From the NCBI RefSeq assembly GCF_016906535.1, contig NC_057379.1, forward strand, positions 1,674,001-1,738,000: DNA of 64,000 bases, written 5' to 3'. The position numbers and the translations under genes were made by a program. Under the pieces are notes generated by a model. The model ran no database searches, was not told where the DNA came from, and saw only the letters and a list, made by a program, of their open reading frames with translations. Shown in pieces: positions 1-14,180 of the stretch (within the stretch, counting starts at the first letter, position 1; the number at the start of each line of letters is the position of its first letter). Origin of the DNA: Rhizoctonia solani (taxonomy: Eukaryota > Basidiomycota > Agaricomycetes > Cantharellales > Ceratobasidiaceae).

Positions 1-173
1 TGACCGTGTGGTCCTCGATGGATCTCTTACCCCTATCCCAGCCAGGGGGTTCCTATATATTTCCACGCATCGGCGATCCTGTTCCTGCACGCTCGTCTCC
101 CACCATCCGCGCTCTGCGCCCGTTACTGAGATGTATCGTGCAGGTGTTAGACACCTGACACATTCATTTCCAG

Positions 174-2447
174 CTAAGATGCGTTGGGACGTCCAAGACC
201 CCGCAGAATCGCTTTCGCCACCTTGGCCGAATCTAGGTCGTAAAACGAGACACCTTTTAAAGCGCCAAGGTTATTAGGATAGTGGTAATGCGTATAAAGC
301 CCAATGCTAACGTTGAGCAGACAATCAGCACGTAGCAAGATTTTAGCATTTGTGGAAAGGGTGTCTCCTGTGGTTACTGGGCCTTCATTATTGGTACAAG
401 ACACCCACTCAAATTCCCAAGTTCGCATTTCGGCCGAATTTAAGCCCTCTGGGAGCAGCTCGAGGACAGCCGCTTCTTCCCTTGTGCGCTATTCGAAGTA
501 GAATTCCTTAATCAGGCTCTACTTTTCTTCAAATTTACGCTCAAATTCGTCCATTGGGAGATCGTTGGCCAAAAGCTCGATAACATGTGGGCAGGTAGTC
601 ATCACTTTACTAGAACGCGGTGCCCAAGGTATGCTTAAAGTAGTACTGAATTTTTTGATTCCCTAACCATATAGGAATTAGACTGCACTTGTGCTATGCT
701 CGTTTTTCTTACCTGTGAATAGAGCATCATTTCCGAAGTCCCTATCGACTCGGAGCCCGAAGTGGGGTTTACTGGATCTCGCCAACGAGTTTTCCACCTC
801 TCCGTGTTTTTGTCGGTCCACCCGCCCAACCAGTTCCCGATAATTATTCCACGTTCAATCTCCCGGTGATAGACCTCTTCTTCAATGCGCTTTTCGTAAA
901 CCTGTTCGAGTGCATCAAGCAGATGTGGGAGTATATCCCTCCACTCTATGATTGCAATAAGTGTTGCTATTTAAGGTTATTGACCAGGAAGCGACCAACC
1001 ATTATCATCAAGGAGCTTGGTTTTGAAAACTAAAGTCTTCCATTCCTGGGTAGGTTCTTTACACTCGGAAATATCGACCGCGTCCCAGCTCAACTTGATC
1101 AGGCGGGTCTGGATTCTGTATATGTTCAGTAAAAGGCATCCAAATCAATACGCAAGGGTGCTCACTGGAAAGCGCGTGCATTCTTTTCTTTTTCTTCTCG
1201 ATTTTTGACCCACTTGTGGAGTGGGTCAACTCGCTATCGAATTATGCAATCAGTCAGAAAGTCTTGTTAGATAATGGTCGACTTGCCTTGTGCCAGGTTT
1301 GCATGAAATCATAGCTTTCACATATCCAGTTCTTAAAGGTAGTTCCGTCCCCTTTTTCAAGTTCATCCACAATCTCTCTAATACGCTCATATTCTTTAAC
1401 TTGACACCACACTATCCTGGTCTTCCCACGAGGAAGTACAAGGTCTATACGTCGGGTCAGGTTGGTGAACTCGAATGAGACAAACTGCAAAAGTAAGCTT
1501 ACATGGCGAACACAACAGTAGGTTCGCCACATCACTCGTATGGTCTACTTTCAAAGCACTGTAGACAGAGAATGAGACCGTATGTATCTCTCGGATCACA
1601 TGGACAAACTCACATTGCTTTGTCACAGCCACTGTACAAGGTTATAATGCTGAAAATCAGTGCGTGTGTTTAAGTGAGAATTGAGCTGAAATCAAGATCA
1701 ATGCATACTGATTTTAGGTATCATTTCTTCCATAGTCTGATTCATGCTGAGGGAGACATACTAACATTGTAATTGTCAGGCCATATCCTACTGAAAAAAG
1801 GAAACTTTTACTGATGTACTGATTTTCAGAATCTTATCACACTACAGTGAGCGGTAACACAACCGTACAAAGAGGATCGGATCAACTTGGCGGACCGCGG
1901 CTTTGCCACATTCCTATTACAAAAGACGCCTTGGAAAACGTCTCAAACCTAGTTTAATACCCCCACACACCGCGCATATCTCGAAGAACATCAAGGCAGC
2001 ATACTCGGATTCGGACACCGAGTTGTCGGGACATGAGGGTAGACCAACGTTGTCGAGTGCAGCACGCTAAAGCTTGGCCGCCCCTCGATTCATAAATATC
2101 CTCCCCAAAAGTTTGTTGGCGCGTGATAGATGGAATAGATCCAGAGGGTCAAGCTGCTTTGAGATCTGATCAAAAGGGAGTAAACCCCGTCGTGTACAAT
2201 TGATGTGCTGTTGCTCACTGACCTCGAGAAACAGCTCTATCGGAAGATTAGCAAAGTTGAGCACACTCTTGTGCTCTTTCGACTCTTTATCAGTCTTGGT
2301 TTGGTCCCTCTTTGCTTTTCTTTTTTTTTTTTTTCCAGGTAGCGCCTTGGGTGTCGATTTGGATTTCGCCTTGCTAGTGGCGCCACTTTTGGTTACTTTC
2401 TTAGGCTTAGTCTCCTTTAGCGCAGCCTCGCGGTACGAGCTCTGCAA
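174..2447 (-). pseudogene. F-box family protein gene, broken by a stop codon and a MITE
   Basis: An F-box protein normally links a substrate to an SCF ubiquitin ligase. The minus-strand frame starts at 2447 with a Lys-rich N-terminus, then an F-box core (LPIELFLE, a 58 bp intron at 2166-2222, then ISKQLDPLDLFHLSRANKLL). After AAKL an in-frame TAG (2067-2069) interrupts it; the same frame continues with a Cys block (CAVCG) and a second one (RLCYRC) that is split by the 220 bp element at 1630-1849. Further exons are visible at about 1254-1500 (ending near KNWICESYDFMQTWHK), 970-1110 (LSWDAVDISECKEPTQEWK), 700-960 (IEEEVYHREIERG) and 174-480. These exon joins are my inference. The family is one I know from Rhizoctonia-like genomes: an F-box followed by paired CxxC motifs. 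Two independent lesions make it a likely pseudogene; the last exon could belong to another gene. Confidence 0.7.
1630..1849 (+). mobile_element. MITE copy A (220 bp, inside the F-box gene)
   Basis: The element begins CACTGT and ends ACAGTG. The terminal inverted repeats also share CTGAAAATCAGT about 20 bp in. It is flanked by the trinucleotide AGC on both sides (1627-1629 and 1850-1852). A second copy of exactly the same length lies at 49591-49810 and is nearly identical. Short length, no ORF, terminal inverted repeats and a 3 bp target duplication fit a non-autonomous DNA transposon; CACT-type ends with 3 bp duplications are typical of the CACTA/EnSpm group, but the superfamily is an inference. 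Confidence 0.85.
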
Positions 2448-2700
2448 TGAGTATATGCACTATCCCTCATCGACAATTCAATTTCATTTCATTTCAGAGC
2501 AATCAAACATAGAGCACGATTCAGTCAAGACAGGAAGAGGATGAATACAATCATAGGTCGGAACACCTTTTTAGGCATTCAAATTCAGTGTTAACAAACA
2601 GGATTCAGGAAGGGGTAAGGGGTCATGTAAAAATAGAGTCATACACATTGGGCTGCTCGAGAACTATCATCCGTACTTCAAAATGTCAGAGTTGACACCT

Positions 2701-4038
2701 TCAATTAATGGAATTCTTATTCTTGATAGTGACGTCCGCGAGGATCTTGTTTACCCTTTGATGAACTTCCGGCTTCACTTCGTTTCTGTACGCAAGCTTC
2801 ACATGCGGCCCAAAGATGACAGCATGAGATGATCCTCCGAAGTGGAACATTCCAAGCTCGGTCCCCGGACTAACTGAATCTCCGGGTTTGACTCGAATAT
2901 CGCAAGTCGACACCTCTACCATTCCAACTGCAATGAAGCAAACAAGGCCTATTGGACCTGGGGCCTGGATAGTGATTATAGCACGCGCCGCGGCTATTGT
3001 GAGCCAAGGTTGGCTACGAATCAGCGCGCCCTGCATATAGCCGTCCTCGCCGTCATCTGGCAACGCAGCATAATAAGTACCGGGGACGAGTATTGCGTCA
3101 ACCACTTTGCCGCCGATGGGGCTATGCCAGCGATGATAGTCATTCGGGCCGAGGAATGCCTGGTATACTGTCCCGCCGACGAATTGCTTGGCAATATCTT
3201 CTCTGCCATTGAGCATGTCGTACAAGGAATAAGCCATGCCCTTGAGCCAGAACTTGTCGTGGGTCTGAACGTTGTATCTAACACGGTCGACCGTAGACTC
3301 GCAAGCATTGTAGACGACCGTGCCTGCGGGTGCCTGCTCAATGGGGCGGGCAGAAGATTGAACCTGCCTGGTGAAGAATGCATCCCAAGACGCGTACCCT
3401 TTGTTGACGGCTTTTGGATCGGGCTCCACGTAAGTTGCATCGAAGTTACCGCGCTCATCTGCTTGGAGTATGCTAAGTCCCAGTGGGCTGAACCAGCCGC
3501 CAGCTTCATTGGTGAGCGTCTTGGCGGAATCAGCCGTCGTGAGGTATTCACCCCAGCTATTCAAGAGCTTTTTTATTGCTGAGTTGAACTCGCCCATGTT
3601 AAACAGCGTATAGCCCGCAGATGTGTTGATAAGAAGATCCAACACAATGTAGATCGGGACGCCAACGGGCTCGTGGGTCTCTGTCCCATCAGACTCGATT
3701 GCTTGCACACACCGCGGAGGCCCGGAGACAATTATGTCAAGCACCTGTAACAGAATCTCGAAACTAGTGATCTATTCGTATAGTGAGCAATCGCTTCAGT
3801 TTAGTAAGTAGAAACATACCAAGTTTTCTGAAGAGGCTTGGACGAAGCTCTTATTGAACAAGCCGACCATGGTGGCATTGGCCTCGATATCCTTCTTGAA
3901 TTCCGCTACGGAGGCAACGTGCTGGGCGTTCTGCTCATGGCGTTTGGTAGCTTCCTCCAAGAGATCGTTTATGAACTTGTTGTAAACTGCACGACTGGAC
4001 GGTAGCCATCCGTTGTACGGGCGTGAACCAAAAGGCAT
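2701..4038 (-). CDS. PsiD-like phosphatidylserine decarboxylase family protein
   Basis: Two coding exons (4038-3820 and 3744-2701) join in frame to give about 420 residues, with an intron GTATGT...TTACAG between them; a further intron probably lies in the 5' UTR. The first exon (starting MPFGSRPYNGWLPS) resembles the extra N-terminal domain of fungal PSD-like enzymes. The catalytic domain has NDYHRWHSPIGGKV near residues 275-287, matching the HRFHSP region of phosphatidylserine decarboxylases, and FHFGGSSHAVIF near 373-384, where the family cuts itself at a serine to make the pyruvoyl group (LGST in bacteria). Phosphatidylserine decarboxylases make phosphatidylethanolamine; this soluble fungal subgroup includes the tryptophan decarboxylase PsiD. 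No membrane anchor is seen, and no indole-metabolism genes are adjacent, so the substrate is unknown. Confidence 0.88.
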
Positions 4039-7000
4039 TGCCTTTAAAGCAGTAACGTTAGTTGTCAAAAGAACACTAGTACTGAGCAACGATGAGGATC
4101 TTACAAAAGTGTAAAGTCGGTGAAGCTGTGAAGGGGGCTTGAATACTGACCTTGTTGGTTCTGCTGAGCTTTTATGGAGGAGGTATCAAGACTCTGCAGG
4201 CGACTGCTCTCCTTTCTAGTACTGCTGGTCAAATTCTTATCGATCGTGAATTTGGGGTCGTCTACCCAAAGCATTCTGGGGCACTTATTGCTTCAATCCA
4301 GATTTCGTATTGATCAAGCACAATTGGTCCCGGTATTATTTCGATTGTGGCATCAATGCCCTTGCAGCTATTGGAATGATCGGTCAAAAAAACTCGAGAT
4401 CAAAGGTGGTTCTACATTGAGTCCAACTTCGACTGTTCGGTTGAGCTTCGAGTACGCTTCAATACTCCAGGAGCGGAAAAGTGGCGTGAGAGCTCAAACT
4501 CTATGGGATCTGATGACGTAGATTTCATCTACTACATTAGCATTGTACGATCAACAGAACTGGATCAAAGATCGAAATTACATGCTATAAGCACAAGCCC
4601 ATTAGCCAACATGCCAGCTTTAATCTACCGGAACACCAGCTCAATTGTTTATGAAACCCAATAAAATGATTTATTCCGACAGGGATAAGAGCATATGCAC
4701 GACAGCGCCCGGAATACCTGTTTGCTCTGTTTTACGAGGGTTCGCTCCAATGTTATTCATGAATCAAAAATGACTGTGCCTACAAATTTCAGTGTCTCCG
4801 GAACAACCGATTCTAGCGAAGAATCTAGACAGTCACAATATCAGAATGTGGAGCGCATGTCACCCCAAATCTTGTACTAGTTTCCACATTCGACTGGAAT
4901 GTCCAGGTTGGTCATGATAGGTCTGTTTGCTTGGCTATTTCATATATACTCAATATAGTAATAACCAGAATGCCATCCCTTTGAACTCGATACTACACCC
5001 GCTACTCCGTACTTCACAATCAGATAGTCTCAGCCACAGACTTCCAACGTCATAACGGTCCGCCTCGAGTATCCTCGAGGCAAACCATTTTCAAGATAGA
5101 GGAAGAAAACCTGATAATGCGCTACTCGCTTCCTTCAACCCGGTAGTCTATATCTAAATCTGGGGTAAGATCGTCCGTCTGTCCTTGATTGGTGATCTCC
5201 ATATAAAGTAATCTGTCGGATAATACAAGTCTGGCGTCATCCGAAACTAAATGGGAGCCTCAGCTGACTCCCCTGCATGTGCTGACGCTTAACGGAGCTA
5301 TTTGCCAGCTGACGTCTGACCCAAGCAATGACCCGGCTGGGCGGACAGACGTGTATAGCGGTAAGCTATGGGCTAGGCCAGAAGTCAGTTGTGACAGGCT
5401 GAGGGATTTCATTTTAACTTACTAAACCTAGCTTAACTCAGTACCGAAAGCTATCAATGTGGCATGGAATAAAATTCAATTTATGAAATACTGATTTTCA
5501 CTGAGTAGGCACTACTCATTTAACTATCACCCCATAAGTATCTACGTCATTCCGTCCGCCAAGGTCTACCGCGACTAAACGGCTAAGGAGCTATATCGCT
5601 TTATTGAGATATGCTCGGTCGATTGACCACTGTGCAAGTCTAACATACTGAAAAAAGTATGCGTATTTCAGCAGGGATCGGGCTGAAATACAGATGAATA
5701 TTAATGTAAACGGAATTTAGGCGTCAAACCTCGCTCAGCCTGATTCATGGTAAGGAAGATATGCTAAAACTATTGCTTTCGGACCATATCATACACAAAA
5801 AAGGCATTTTTTTGACCAACATTCTAATTTTCAGTATCTGGTTACACCACGGTGATATGGTGTAGAAGCTATTAAATAGGGGTAGAGAACAAAGGCCCAT
5901 TGAATATCCAGTATGGTTGGAAACGTACCACATGATTAGAGAATTTGTGAAAGGGTCCTTTTCCTATGTCAGTTTGGTGATGCCCCGCTCTAATCAAGTT
6001 TACTGTGTAGTATTAGATAAATAGAGCTAACATACGAAGATAACTATTTCGCAAGCTCTCTATTAAATTGATGCTCACGGGAACCTTAGAGCTTCTCTAC
6101 CTGTCATTAGCCCACTTCGCCGTGACTCTAGATGTAGCTGCAGTTTTTCAAAGCGCTACCGGCGTCAGAACTGAAAATTGAATAGAACTTGTGAAATAAT
6201 ATGTAACATTGTTTGGGAAACAACTCCATGTGCAGTGCCTGGCCATGTACGAAACATGCATATAGTATGTACTCTACTTGGTGCTCGCTTATCGAGGTTT
6301 TTCTCTCGGCCACATGCACTCCTGTTGTAATATTGGAGAAATTCAAGTCTTAGCATATTCACCGAATTGGCTCTGCTTGAATGACTTGAGAGAGCGCGAA
6401 GTTGAAGGTTAGACATCTACCCGATACAAATCTCACGTCTCGCTAAATAAGACTGCTGTAGACAGCTCTTCACATGGGATCACCAGGTAGCATTAGCGCA
6501 ATACGGCAAGCACACCGTTCCTTACTCGGAGTAATGACTAAGTTTCAGCTAATAACAGAACCCACAGCCCCAGCCCCAGCTCCAGTCACCCCCTTAGAAC
6601 CCTAGTATCTGATAACGGTACAGTATATCCCAGTCATATGGACAACGGGTTGCCGCTAGTTGAGGCACCAAATTGGGAGCGGCTAGTAGAGCTCTTTCTT
6701 CTCTATTCGGCTCCTTGACCCCAGAACTCGGTGCTGAGTAAGGGGTTGCTATTGCATGCCCTGTGCTTTACATTCACTAGGCCAAAAAAGACGAATGGAC
6801 AAGAAGAGGTGATTGAGCGATACTGTGGACACTGAATCACAACACAGCAAATCAAGATCTTTGGCGTGGGAAAGATAAGTATCACGCAGCTCTGATGCGC
6901 ATGCTGGGCACCAGAACTGCGCCAGAGCATTTACAGGGTTATCCGGCCTTTGTACGTAAAAGGGATGGAGCTGACCCTAGAGAGGGATTTTTGTTGTATT

Positions 7001-8789
7001 TATGACCGTGATCGGCACAACGCCCCCAGACAGTCCTAGAGATCCGATTATCATAATAAGGAATAAGGATTGAGGTGTAGATACTATTTTGATCTCAACT
7101 ATATGCCTTCCTACTTATACACTTCTGTATACTACACAAGTTTCAATCACCGGAGACTTGTGAGATTATTCAAGTATCATAGGATGGCATATAGCTAGTT
7201 GCTAGCGCATATACACGACAATGCGCGGGTATCAATCAGTCTAGTTAGTCGACAGAATCCTAACTTAACCTATGATTTGGTCGCTATGGGCGATGTCTGG
7301 GTTCTGTAAGCGGTACAAGAGGGGAAGCCCGAGGCCACCCAAGACTGCGACCGTCCAGATCGAAGGATTGGGGTGGCAGAGAGCCGCGCAAGGATGAGTA
7401 TGTTATGAATAGACGTGTAATAATATGAGTAATAAACAAACAAATAAAACGTGAAGAAACAACGTGAGATATGTGGCAGAACATAAAGGGATGGTGAGTG
7501 GGTGCTGAAAAACGCGAGTACAGTCTGAGTCCTCACGCTCAGTACACCATTCCGAGATTGCAGTATGGAATGATGCTGGCCAACTCACGTGATTGCGACC
7601 TCCGCCCTCGGTCAAATATCGCATGTAAGCGGACAGATTTACATCTCAGTCTCTGAGAGAACACACCGAGATCTTGTCTGCACAGGCATGTTGAGGCGCG
7701 AGGGGGGAGGTTGAATAGTGCCGGTCGGGACGAGATCAACCAAGGAGAGCTTCCGGCGATCCAACTTTATTTCAAACCTAGAGAGCAACACGTCCACATG
7801 AGCAAACAGAGTCCGCCTCTTGTGATCGAAATTAGAGTGTGTTCCTGGATGGCAATTATCTTTTTCGGGGATAATACAAGAAACAGAATTTCGGCGCGTT
7901 TCAAACACTCGAGCGCCGCCTCTGGCGACAAAGACCTTGCTTGGCCATCGGAAGATTGATATATTTGTGTTGACATCTTATGGTTGTTTTTAGCATCTTC
8001 GCCCGCTGTAGCGTATAGTGTCATCAACTAGAGTGTACACAAACTAATCACGACATTTGAAACCTCGTATACATTCTGAGTAATATGTATGTACTAGAAT
8101 CTGTCACCCGGCTGGTCTCCGTAGGCAAAAAAAATATTCTCGAAAATGTAAGTTGCACTTAGAATTAACGCAGAGCTTGTTACAAACTGTGTTTGGATAG
8201 ATTGGATTATTATCCTTGTCATGGGTCTCTGTAGCATAGTCAGGGTGCGTTGATTAGTAAATAACAAGATCGAGTGCGTCTGAAAAACCATTTGTTGTTT
8301 TCGGCACTCAGTTACCCTGGCCTACGCATTTTCAGACATGCAATGAGCTCATCATTCACTAGGTACCAGGTCAGAAGCAACTGTATGCGGTCATGAGCTT
8401 AAGATAAGTGGTGGCAGGAGGCCATGTAATGCTATATACGCTGGTATTCGTAAGCTCCCTTTCTTATGTTCTTGTATCGGGGTATGCTACTTCTCAACTG
8501 TTCCTTCTATGTAGGTGATCTAACCATCCTTTGTCGAACACTTGCCAGACCCGTGGGTATCGCTGCTGGACTTTGCACCGGGTCCTCGAAAAAATAAACA
8601 AGAAAAAAAAAGTATACATTTCCGGAATTTTTAGCGTGACACGGGGCGTGATTATGACCTAGGAGAGACCTTACTGACCCAGGCAATACAACTCTTCGTC
8701 ATCTATTTTTATTACATTTCATGTGCGACTCCAAGACAGAAAAGCAAAACAGCGCATACAGTCGTTTGTTTATTCAGTCACTACTCTAT
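4039..8789. other. gene-poor interval
   Basis: Apart from a diverged MITE at about 5628-5854, I see no convincing gene. Small open frames at 4174-4521, 6128-6416 and 7270-8027 have no recognisable motif and no conserved exon pattern. A short palindrome, CCTCGAG-TATC-CTCGAGG, lies near 5066-5083. The first ~130 bp beyond the PsiD-like start are its likely 5' UTR with an intron. Confidence 0.5.
5628..5854 (+). mobile_element. diverged MITE copy C
   Basis: This is recognisably the same family as the copies at 1630 and 49591: it starts CACTGTGCAAG, carries CCTGATTCATG in the middle, a GGACCATATCATAC block and a TTACACCACGGTG end. Overall it is much more diverged by eye, and flanking trinucleotides do not match, so it is an old copy. 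Confidence 0.6.
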
Positions 8790-11093
<2,304 letters not shown>

Positions 11094-11310
11094 TTCGGAT
11101 GAGATATCATGGCGCTTAGTCTACTCCAAGACCTGAACCCTGGGATCTTCATTTGGTTTAATTTGACCCGCTTTTGGAAGGTCATCTGTGGGGCTGTGCG
11201 GCCTTAGGTAGAAGAATGGCCAGCAACTTTTGAATATTATCGCATCTGTTCACCCAGTCAAATTAGACTTTGACCTGCATAGAAGAACGTGTGGATGTTC
11301 CCAAAGGTTA

Positions 11311-11328
11311 AAAGTGATGGTCACGGGA
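11311..11328. repeat. target-site duplication, left copy (truncated LINE)
   Basis: The 18 bp AAAGTGATGGTCACGGGA occurs here and again, identically, at 12951-12968, bracketing the LINE fragment and its A tail. Confidence 0.9.
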
Positions 11329-12673
11329 TTGAGATGGCTTCTTGGAGCCTTCAAAACTACTCCTATCCCCTGTCTTGAACACCTAGCATCCATCCCACCC
11401 CTGCACATCACGTGCCACAAGCTCATCATGAACTACTCAGCTAAGCTCAGAACCATCCCCAAGTCATCTGAAGTTGCTAAACGTCTCCCTGCATCATGGG
11501 ACACGCATACACCCACCCTTAACAGCAACAGGAATAACAAGACCAAGAGCTTACAGTCCCCCATCCACTTCATTGCATCTCACAGTCACCCACACATTGA
11601 ATTTGTCTTGCCCACATTAACCACCCATCCAACCCATCCATTCCATTCCCTGATCAAATCAAAATCAAAGACACCACTGACGGCCTCAAGCGCGACAAAT
11701 ACCGTGACAGAGTCCTATCCGAAATTAGCGTACTTGAAGAATGTCATGCCAGCGTTCTTGGCTACTCAGATGGGCACGCGGCAGTGTCCAATGGCATTCA
11801 GAAAGTTGGCGTCGGCTACGTTATACGTGCTGGAAAAGGACTCTGTCATTGTCGTTGGTGGGAATTGGACCGCGAGCCAACATTTATGATGCAGAAATGC
11901 TGGGAATATTATTAGCGTTCATGAAAGCTAAACAAATAGCCGAAAGCCAAGGTTATTGCAAAATACGTATATATTGCGACAACCAGTCCGCCGTTAAATC
12001 AATCGCCGACCTCTCACGACATCCGTGCCAATTTGCATCTAGAGCATTCGTCACCGCCACCAAGGCATTCGTGGCGGAACACCCAGAACAATCCATTCAC
12101 ATCACCTGGACGCCCGGGCACAACGGAGTCGAAGGCAACGAAACAGCGGACCGCTTGGCTAACGAAGGAGCTAGAGTGGCCCCGACCCCCATATTCAATC
12201 GCACCATCACATGGGCAAAAGAACAGGCAACCCGCAAAACCATACGTACATGGAAGAAAGCATGGTACGAGCACTCAGAATCACGCATTAACTCGAAATA
12301 TTACATACCCCGCCCACCCGCACTCAAACTGCACCCCATATTCAACTCAAGCAAGCTGGGCAGGGACATTGAGTGCCGCCTCGTACAATACCTCACCGGA
12401 CACGGCCATTACGGCAAGTACCATGCACAATTCCACCACAATGTAGATCCCAGATGCGCCTGCGGGGAGTCGGATGAGACAATTTTTCATTTAACCACCT
12501 CCTGTCCCGCTACGGCGGGACACAGGGGGATACTCAGTGAGTTTTCCACCAACATTAGTGATCCCACACTGTTTGGTTCCCTTGCAGGTCTTGAAGCAGT
12601 CGCAAAGTTCATAGCCAAGACGGGCATAGGCCGAAGACGAGGAGGCCCGCAGGCAGCCGCTCATTCCATGTAA
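11329..12673 (+). pseudogene. LINE ORF2 fragment: RT tail, RNase H, CCHC
   Basis: The reading frame breaks at least twice. The first part (to about 11700) encodes the thumb-like region ending RLPASWDTHTP. RNase H then starts in another frame (SDGHAAVSNG) and shifts again before YDAEMLGILLAF, IYCDNQSAVK, WTPGHNGVEGNETADRLA. The four RNase H acidic positions (SDG, AEM, CDN, ETAD) are all still visible but are not in a single frame. It ends with a CxC...H...C cluster (RCACGESDETIFHLTTSC) and stops at 12673. It cannot make a working product. Confidence 0.88.
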
Positions 12674-12950
12674 TTTACTTACGCCCTTAAGGCCGCCCTT
12701 TCATTCCCGCCCTTACGGCCTCTACCCCGAGTTAGGCCTTAAGCCACATGTACGTCGCCAAGCGACCTTTCTTTTCTTCTGACCGTGCTACGTTCTTGCT
12801 TGTCGCGTCTTTTTTTTGTTCCCTTCTCTCTGTCTCTCTCTTTGCCTGGTGTTGTAGCTTCCACGGTTCGGTTCCGGTTTTGTGAGCGGTTTGCCTAGTT
12901 CGCATGTAGCTCCCGTATTGTTTATATATGGACATGTATTAAAAAAAAAA
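11329..12950 (+). mobile_element. 5'-truncated LINE (Tad1-like) with A tail
   Basis: The fragment starts abruptly inside the reverse transcriptase C-terminal region (LRWLLGAFKTTP), continues through RNase H and a Cys-rich C-terminus, has a ~280 bp 3' UTR and ends in 13 A at 12941-12953. Identical 18 bp target duplications flank it, the signature of target-primed reverse transcription with 5' truncation. It is a diverged relative of the full-length LINE at 40429-46882. Confidence 0.93.
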
Positions 12951-12968
12951 AAAGTGATGGTCACGGGA

Positions 12969-14180
12969 CCTCAGGCCAGTTAAATCCGTTCTTTGACTTT
13001 GTTTCCATAGGCATTAAACCCAAGCCATCAGCTCATAAATCACCACCTTTCTGATGATATATACTTCTGCAGAAAACCTCTGGTTCTCCGGCTGGGTTCC
13101 TTGGGATTAAGTACAAAAAACGTAATCCTTGTCTAGTGGTCGGTCTTGGACTCTTATTAACGAGGAGCACATTGTGTTCCCATAACGCCACGACGAGTCT
13201 CGGAATTGACTGCTGAATTCGCAGCTGCACCCATTATTGTGAATTCTCTATCTCGTTTTTACAGATCTGTTTATCCAATGCCTAATTATCAGCAGGAACG
13301 TGGATTTACGTCGCAACAAGCAAAGAACGCTTCTTCCCCCTCTTGACACCGGCTAGTCCAATCGGGCCGGCTGGGTCCGTAACGTGTAGATGCCGAGCAC
13401 CGCACCGCACCAACCTCAACAGCTTCACACCTTGTCATGCGCACCTGCGTCTTTGATATTACAAAACCTTATGGGCACTCATTTTTGCCAGCTGGCTCTT
13501 CCCCGGATGGGCATTACGTTCGCCATAGGACAAAAGAAGTAGGGTCCACGGGGAATCCTCGCGAACCTATTCGTCATGTTAGATTAGGTATTAACTTGAC
13601 TCGAACGAGGTGAGAGTCGAATATATCGATAAATGGGTGAGCTTTCGTTTTTACTTCAGGTTGCATCAATTAGCAACCCTTTTGTTGATGGCATCGCCAA
13701 GTCCCGAGACAGACCAGACTGATTAACTTCGTCTAGGAAACCAGCTCGTCCCTGACAATCCTTTCGGCACTGCATGTTTAATTCTCCGGCCGAGTAATCG
13801 CGGGCTAATGTAGGCTTCTGGGTTCCTTAACTGAGATCATTGCGTAGTAACGCCCTTGCTGTCTAACAGCGCGCTTGTTCCGGATCTCCATAAGGCGCAC
13901 ATGCGACTGGTATTCCTACCAACGGTAGATTAGTCGTGTTTTGCACTCTGGTTCGCAAATATTCACTTACAGCATCATAGTCCACGCACTGGAATATGTT
14001 TGCCAAGTAAACAAGCAGGCTTCATTTCCTACTTCCTATGAGACAGAAGAATTTGATGGCGCGCCGGCATGGTGATACGGTGTCCAAGGAGAGAGGGAAC
14101 GGTATAAAGTCTGATTTTTTCTCATTGCAAAACTGGATAACCATTCTCACCCAAGTCTCTCTCTTTTGTTCTTACTTGCA
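12969..14180. other. intergenic, upstream region of the first PL4 gene
   Basis: No gene recognised. The last ~80 bp hold a TATA-like box (14103-14109). Short open frames at 13033-13230 and 14038-14283 are not supported; the second is a shadow that overlaps the true PL4 first exon in another frame. Confidence 0.5.
14103..14109 (+). promoter_or_regulatory. TATA-like box of PL4 copy 1
   Basis: TATAAAG lies 78 bp before the ATG at 14181, the same distance range as in the other secreted-enzyme genes here. Confidence 0.5.

Noticed and set aside
2200..2544. Plus-strand frame rich in Leu, Phe and Ser
   Set aside because: It is the reverse of the Lys-rich start and F-box of the minus-strand gene.
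7270..8027. Minus-strand frames, including one beginning MSTQIYQSSDGQARSLSPEA
   Set aside because: Plausible composition over a short stretch, but no motif, no consistent exon chain and no neighbour support.
11230..11328. Open-frame start of the LINE fragment
   Set aside because: These codons lie in host DNA to the left of and within the target duplication.
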